From Gilliamella apis (GTDB taxonomy: Bacteria > Pseudomonadota > Gammaproteobacteria > Enterobacterales > Orbaceae): DNA of 64,000 nucleotides. The stretch spans positions 2,294,001-2,358,000 of the forward strand of contig NZ_CP132381.1 in NCBI RefSeq assembly GCF_030758615.1, read 5' to 3'. The notes beneath the pieces were generated by a model that ran no database searches, was not told the origin of the DNA, and worked only from the letters and a program-made list of their open reading frames with translations. Made by a program: the position numbers and the translations under genes. Below are positions 59,059 to 64,000 of this stretch, piece after piece (positions within the stretch are counted from its first letter, which is position 1; each line of letters begins with the position of its first letter).

Positions 59059-60492
59059 TTAATTAATAAAGTTTTTATAAAATTCAGATTCAAATCGCAT
59101 AATTGCACCATTTTTTGGCTCACCTTGACTATCAGCTCGATAGCCGGATAATAACTGAACAAAGGCAATATAACGACCATCTGATTTTTGAATAAACCCA
59201 GCTAAATTATAGCTACCTTGAATATAACCCGTTTTAGCCATAACTGCTTCTTTAAATGGAGCTTGATTAAAACTTTTACGATTTTGTAACGTTCCATCTA
59301 CGCCAGCAATCGGTAATTTTTCAATAAAAGCTAATTGATTATTATGTACAGAAATATATTGCAAAATCTCCATTAATTTATTCGCACTAACCAAGTTTAG
59401 ACGTGATAAACCAGAACCATCGGCAATAACTAAATTTTCTAAATCAATTCCGGCTTTTTTACGTAAAATTTGTTTTACCGCATCACCACCATTACGCCAA
59501 GTTCCAGACACATTATAATAATGCGCACCTAAGGTTCTAAAAATAGTATCAGCATATAAATTATTTGATTTTTTGAGCATGACGGTTAATAACTCTGAAA
59601 GTGGCGCTGATTGGCTTGAAGCCAGTAATGTTAACCCACCTGCTACTTTTTGTTTTCTTTCAACAACTCGACCATTAAAAGTAATTTTTTGTTGTTTTAG
59701 TTCATTTTTTAAAATTGTTGAAAAATATTCGGTTGGATCAATTACCGCAAACTTTAATGGTGTTTTATCAGCATTCGACGCGATACAACCAGATAAATGG
59801 TAACGATTTTTATCAGCACTAACATCAAGTTCACAATATCTATCATTTAAATCTTTGCTATTGGCAGCAATTGTTCTGACATCACCTGTAACCATAACCG
59901 GTATATTAGGTGATACTGATATCGAAGCTTTGGAACCAGTTTTACCTGGAGTAATGGTTGCAACAAAGCAGTTATCATCAATTGTTGCTGCCGATGCAGG
60001 GGCATTATAACAAGCAGTTAAATTATTCCATGACCAACCTTCTGCTTTATCATGACTAGCAAAAATAGAAGTATCTAAAATAACATTACCTGAGATCTTT
60101 TCTACGCCTTTTTGACGTAAAGCGGTAATCATATTCTTTAACCTAGCACGATTAAAAGTTGGATCCCCACTCAACTTGATAATAAGATCACCACTAAGCT
60201 GTTTATTATTTAGAGAACCATTGGTATACATACCAGTAATAAACCGAAAATTGTCACCAAGTTCAAGTTGTGCAGCTAATGCCGTTATTACTTTTTGCGT
60301 ACTAGCAGGTTGTTTAAATTGATCACTTTTGTATTTTGCTAAAGTTTTAGGTTTTCCCTCAACAGTTTGCACTAAAATGGATAAATCACTTCCTTTAGGT
60401 AAGGATGAGATATATGGTTCCACTGACTGTGCTGGTAATAAACATGAAAAAAAAGTAACAATGAAGAAAAAAGATACCTTTATATTAGTCAT
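59059..60492 (-). CDS. dacB: PBP4, D-alanyl-D-alanine carboxypeptidase/endopeptidase
   Basis: 477 residues, as in E. coli PBP4. Signal peptide (KVSFFFIVTFFSCLLPAQS), then the penicillin-binding motifs: SxxK in QPASTQKVITAL (about residue 62), SxN in KKSNNLYAD and KTG in MAKTGYIQGSYN. The large insertion between SxxK and SxN holds domains II and III of the class C enzymes. It trims and cuts murein cross-links in the periplasm. Confidence 0.95.
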   Translation of the reverse strand: MTNIKVSFFFIVTFFSCLLPAQSVEPYISSLPKGSDLSILVQTVEGKPKTLAKYKSDQFKQPASTQKVITALAAQLELGDNFRFITGMYTNGSLNNKQLSGDLIIKLSGDPTFNRARLKNMITALRQKGVEKISGNVILDTSIFASHDKAEGWSWNNLTACYNAPASAATIDDNCFVATITPGKTGSKASISVSPNIPVMVTGDVRTIAANSKDLNDRYCELDVSADKNRYHLSGCIASNADKTPLKFAVIDPTEYFSTILKNELKQQKITFNGRVVERKQKVAGGLTLLASSQSAPLSELLTVMLKKSNNLYADTIFRTLGAHYYNVSGTWRNGGDAVKQILRKKAGIDLENLVIADGSGLSRLNLVSANKLMEILQYISVHNNQLAFIEKLPIAGVDGTLQNRKSFNQAPFKEAVMAKTGYIQGSYNLAGFIQKSDGRYIAFVQLLSGYRADSQGEPKNGAIMRFESEFYKNFIN

Positions 60493-60671
60493 GAACGTAT
60501 GCTCACATGAGTATTGAATAATGATAGTTAAGTAAAGATGATAAATATATCTTTTTTTGCTTGGCCTATCAATATATACTCAATCACTTTTAAAAATATG
60601 TTCCAAATATCAATACTCATAATATTTTTCTATTTATTTCAAAAAAATAACTTAATATAGGTAACATAGCT

Positions 60672-61695
60672 ATGATTCAACATTCATTAGGCTTTCCCAT
60701 TGAAACCGTGCTGATGTTTATCGTTTTGGCTTTAGCTGCGATTATAATTGATTTATACGCTCATCATAATGATAAGCCCATTAGCTTAACTAGTGCAGTT
60801 ATGTGGTCTTTATTTTGGATTTTCGTGGCGTTAGGATTTGCGCTGTATCTGTATATACATCACGGTAGTGAAATAGCTAGCCTGTTTATTACTGGTTATG
60901 TACTTGAAAAAGCACTCTCTGTTGATAATTTATTTGTTATTATGGCACTGTTTTCTTTGGTTTGCTATCCCCAACAATTATCGACATCGGTTACTTTATT
61001 GGGGAGTAATTGGTGCAATCATCTTCCGAGCTGTTTTTGTCATTATTGGTACTGGTCTATTATCCTTAGGGCCTTGGATGGAGCTGGTTTTCTCTGTCGT
61101 GGTTGCCTTAACTGGATTGATGATGCTAAAAAACCAAGGCAATGATGATGAGATAAAAGATTATTCAGAACATTTTGCTTATCGTATTGCTAAACGTATT
61201 TTTCCTTCCTACCCTAAAATAGTCGGGCACCATTTCTTATTAACACAAAAACAACTCAACATCGAACTAGCCAAACCAGAGAATAGTGAACTGATCAACA
61301 AAATGCCCAAAAGTGCATTATATGCAACACCACTCTTCTTGTGTATCGTTGTGATTGAGTTAAGTGATGTTATGTTTGCATTTGATTCGGTCCCTGCAGT
61401 AATTGCGGTTAGCCAAGAGCCATTAATTGTATATAGTGCAATGATATTCGCTATTTTAGGCTTACGAACCATGTATTTTGTTTTAGAGGCAATGCAACAA
61501 TATCTTGTTCATTTAGGTAAAGCAGTAATTTGCCTATTATTTTTTATTGCCGCAAAACTTGCTTTAAATGCAACTGAACATCTATTTGGTTATGGAATTA
61601 GTATTAGCCCAACCACCAGTCTTTATGTGGTATTAGGTATATTATTGTTAGGTATTATTGCGAGTGTTATTTGGCCTAACCAAACAAAAAAATAA
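60672..61695 (+). pseudogene. TerC/Alx family membrane protein, 1-nt insertion
   Basis: The first frame covers residues 1 to about 98 (MIQHSLGFPIETVLMF..., YVLEKALSVDNLFVIMALFS). The correct sequence then continues in another frame with FAIPNNYRHRLLYWGVIGAI through to VIWPNQTKK. Removing one T at 60956-60958 (TTTTCTTTGG) gives ALFSWFAIPNNYRH, a perfect TerC-family read, and a 340-residue protein of full length. Family members export manganese or help metalate secreted proteins. Seven or more spans, with conserved acidic residues in SVDNLF and FAFDSVPAVIA. Confidence 0.9.
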
Positions 61696-61707
61696 GATAT
61701 GAGGAGA

Positions 61708-61731
61708 TAATCGGCAGGCAACCTGCCGACT
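61708..61731. terminator. Hairpin after the TerC-family gene and cycA
   Basis: TCGGCAGG-caa-CCTGCCGA, an 8-bp GC-rich stem in the convergent gap. T tracts are weak on both strands. Confidence 0.55.
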
Positions 61732-61743
61732 AAGAATTAAAAG

Positions 61744-63117
61744 TTATACCCGTTTTAATGATTGAATATAGTAACTAATACCTAAAATAACAAACCAAAT
61801 AGGTGTTGCCATAAGTGCTTGGCAAGTATCTGTTTCAAAAGTTAATAACACAATCACAAAAGCAAAAAAAGCAAGGCAAATAAAACACATTAAAACGCCC
61901 CCCGGCATCTTAAATTGTGATTCTTGATGTAATTTAGCTTTTTTACGACGATAGGCAATGTAAGAAATTAAAATCATCGACCAAATAAACATAAATAATA
62001 TTGCAGAAATAGTCGTTACAATGGTAAATGCTTCCATAACATTAGGTACTAAATAAATCAGTACTACCCCACCAAACAAGCAAGTACATGAAAATAGCAA
62101 GCCATTAGCAGGAACAGAACGTCTTGATAATTTACCAAATGGTTCAGGTGCATCCTGCTTTTTAGCAAGGCCAAATAACATTCGACTGGTTGAGTAAATA
62201 CCACTATTAGCAGAAGAAGCAGCTGAAGTAAGTACCACAAAGTTAATAATACTGGCTGCAGCAGGTAAGCCAATTAACGTAAACAACTCAACAAATGGAC
62301 TTTTATTTGGTGAAATAAACTGCCAAGGCGTTACGCTCATAATGATAATCAACGCAAAGACATAGAAGAAAATAATACGGGCTGGCACGGAATTGATCGC
62401 TCGAGGTAAATTTTTATTCGGATCGAGGGTTTCAGCTGCCGTCGTTCCAACTAACTCAATCCCGACAAAAGCAAAAATTGCAATTTGGAAACCTGCAAAA
62501 AAACCCATAGTACCATGAGGGAAGAAACCACCATATTGCCAAAGATTAGAAAATGCAGCAGTAGTATTAGTTTGTTCCGAATGATAGGCGGTAACAACTA
62601 AAACAAGTCCAATAGCAATTAAAGCTAAAATAGCGACAATTTTAATCATCGAAAACCAAAACTCAGTTTCACCAAACATTTTTACCGTCAACAAATTCAA
62701 GGTTAATAGAACGATGACAGTAAGTAGCATCGGGATCCACGCTTGTAGCTCAGGAAACCAATGCTGTGCATATCCTGCGATAGCCACAACATCAGCAATT
62801 CCAGTAATAACCCAACAAAACCAATAGGTCCAACCAGTAAAAAAACCTGCCCACGGACCTAATAAATCGTTAGCAAAATCACTGAAAGATTTATAATTCA
62901 AATTGGACAATAAAATTTCGCCCATTGCTCGCATAACAAAAAATAAAACAAACCCAATAATCATGTAGACAAAAATAATAGATGGTCCAGCAAGACTAAT
63001 CGTCTTTCCTGAGCCCATAAATAAACCCGTACCAATTGCACCACTAATTGCTATTAATTGAATGTGTCGGCTGGAGAGATTTCGTTTAAGATCTTGATTT
63101 GAAGACGTAGTGTTCAT
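61744..63117 (-). CDS. cycA: CycA-like D-serine/D-alanine/glycine permease
   Basis: 457 residues, 12 spans, APC superfamily. The N-terminal LSSRHIQLIAISGAIGTGLFMGSGKTI and the GFQIAIFAFVGIELVGTTAAE helix match amino-acid permeases; the full read is closest to E. coli CycA. Proton-coupled uptake of glycine, D-alanine and D-serine is expected. Divergent from mltA. Confidence 0.9.
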   Translation of the reverse strand: MNTTSSNQDLKRNLSSRHIQLIAISGAIGTGLFMGSGKTISLAGPSIIFVYMIIGFVLFFVMRAMGEILLSNLNYKSFSDFANDLLGPWAGFFTGWTYWFCWVITGIADVVAIAGYAQHWFPELQAWIPMLLTVIVLLTLNLLTVKMFGETEFWFSMIKIVAILALIAIGLVLVVTAYHSEQTNTTAAFSNLWQYGGFFPHGTMGFFAGFQIAIFAFVGIELVGTTAAETLDPNKNLPRAINSVPARIIFFYVFALIIIMSVTPWQFISPNKSPFVELFTLIGLPAAASIINFVVLTSAASSANSGIYSTSRMLFGLAKKQDAPEPFGKLSRRSVPANGLLFSCTCLFGGVVLIYLVPNVMEAFTIVTTISAILFMFIWSMILISYIAYRRKKAKLHQESQFKMPGGVLMCFICLAFFAFVIVLLTFETDTCQALMATPIWFVILGISYYIQSLKRV

Positions 63118-63317
63118 CTTATTGATTACCTATCGTTTTTACAATTTTTCTATTTTTATGTGGAATAGATGACTATAAAGTTAATAGCCTCAAATCGCAA
63201 GCTGAATCGTTATCAAAACTTTTTATGACATTCTAATAATTATTGATAGTCTCTTATAATATAATTGTGTAGCATAACCAACTATATCATATAACTAACT
63301 ACAATAAATTATTCAAA
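63118..63317. other. Divergent promoter region, cycA and mltA
   Basis: 200 bp of AT-rich sequence, with no ORF or clear operator visible. Confidence 0.35.
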
Positions 63318-64000
63318 ATGAAAGAAAACAACTGTAAATCTAATATTTTCATATTATCTATTTTATTAATTCTATCATTATTGACTGGGTGTCAAAGTGA
63401 TTCAAATGCAAAAAGTAAGCAATTTAGAGATGGAAAACTAGCCAATGATTTCAATATCAGCCATCCGCAGTTAGCCGTTCCAGTCAATATTTCTGATTAT
63501 ACTATTCAAGTTGAAAAATTAAGAACTACATCACCTTCACTGTATCAGAAAAATGAACATATTTATAAAGCTGTTGACGCTTGGATTAATCGCTCGCTAG
63601 GTTCAGCAGAATTCCATAAAGTAGGGCTAAAAAGCTATGAAATGGCAGGTAAAGATGGATATGGCAATGTTCATTTAACTGGTTATTATACTCCGGTAAT
63701 CAAAGCTAGACACCAACCAACCGGTGAATTTAAATATCCAATTTATAGAATGCCAGCTAAGTCTAAAGGTCGCTTACCAAGTCGTGAACAAATCTATAAT
63801 GGAGCATTAACCGGTAAAGGGCTCGAAATTGCTTACAGTAATTCATTAATGGATAACTTTATAATGGAAGTACAAGGAAGTGCCTATATTGATTTTGAAG
63901 ATGGCACACCATTAGTTTTCTTCTGTTATGGTGGTAAAAATGGTCACGGTTACTCAAGTATCGGGCGTTTATTAGTTGAGCAGGGAGAAATAGCCAAGGA
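63318..64000 (+). CDS. mltA: MltA, membrane-bound lytic murein transglycosylase A (5' part)
   Basis: ATG at 63318; open to the window edge (227 codons). Lipoprotein signal with lipobox LLTGC (Cys about 27). Then the MltA domain begins: LTGYYTPVIKARHQPTGEFKYP, LPSREQIYNGALTGKGLEIAY, NFIMEVQGSAYIDFEDG and GYSSIGRLLVEQG. The enzyme cleaves glycan strands to 1,6-anhydromuramyl products at the outer membrane. The catalytic aspartate region lies beyond the window. Confidence 0.93.
   Translation, partial: MKENNCKSNIFILSILLILSLLTGCQSDSNAKSKQFRDGKLANDFNISHPQLAVPVNISDYTIQVEKLRTTSPSLYQKNEHIYKAVDAWINRSLGSAEFHKVGLKSYEMAGKDGYGNVHLTGYYTPVIKARHQPTGEFKYPIYRMPAKSKGRLPSREQIYNGALTGKGLEIAYSNSLMDNFIMEVQGSAYIDFEDGTPLVFFCYGGKNGHGYSSIGRLLVEQGEIAK

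Overview
This is an AT-rich gammaproteobacterial chromosome segment. Housekeeping blocks keep E. coli-like order: pnp-nlpI, yfcA-aroC-prmB, proQ-prc, mreBCD-rng-tldD, accBC, lysC behind a lysine riboswitch, raiA-pheA, ubiF. Several blocks are thinned: sixA sits directly beside yfcZ with no fadIJ, and there is no maf or yhdP around rng. Low GC, thinning and scattered frameshifts suggest a host-associated lineage such as Orbaceae (Gilliamella-like insect gut symbionts). That placement is inference from gene content.

Layout: 1-9.7 kb holds the recB 5' part, sixA, yfcZ, a DHA2 efflux pump, deaD, nlpI, pnp, rpsO and a LysR regulator. From 9.8 to 10.6 kb are two tandem 387-bp repeats and a partial third. 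From 10.6 to 23.9 kb is a type I-F CRISPR-Cas locus, all transcribed leftward: array 1, csy4, csy3, csy2, a frameshifted csy1, a small HTH-like gene, cas2-3 and cas1. An AraC regulator and a second DHA2 pump follow, then array 2. From 24 to 31 kb come yfcA, aroC, prmB, tRNA-Ser, ynhF, prc, proQ, a Mu-type C/Ner regulator pair and a small lipoprotein. From 31.4 to 55.6 kb come rnpB, a DedA protein, tldD (frameshifted), rng, mreDCB, accBC, eda, yadGH, mogA, argR, the riboswitch and lysC, a yeaQ-type gene, cysS, trmJ, raiA, pheA, mutY, an MFS exporter, an old yellow enzyme, ubiF and tatA. The rest holds a phage-type repressor, an ABC exporter (frameshifted), dacB, a TerC protein (frameshifted), cycA and the start of mltA.

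The most striking signal is between cas3 and the csy operon. Two orphan I-F repeats (15742-15827) flank a 30-nt guide. The first repeat keeps the hairpin and the same 8-nt handle (TTTAGAAA) as both arrays; the second has become a terminator-like hairpin with a T tract. A -10 box sits just upstream. Next to a CC PAM, the first 17 guide bases match 15683-15699 except at positions 6 and 12, with the next mismatch at 18. These are the positions that are flipped out in type I complexes. The full target covers the -35 box of the promoter I infer for the csy side. This looks like a CRISPR-like RNA by which the Csy complex represses its own operon (CreR-like).

Other notable points: the two arrays have different repeats but share one identical 32-nt spacer. 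Their leaders carry an inverted repeat at identical spacing. A 20-bp half-palindrome (AAAAACCCCGTTCCTCAAAA) is scattered through the window. Four genes (csy1, tldD, the ABC exporter, the TerC gene) are each broken by one 1-nt indel in or beside a short homopolymer, which could be real decay or residual sequencing error.
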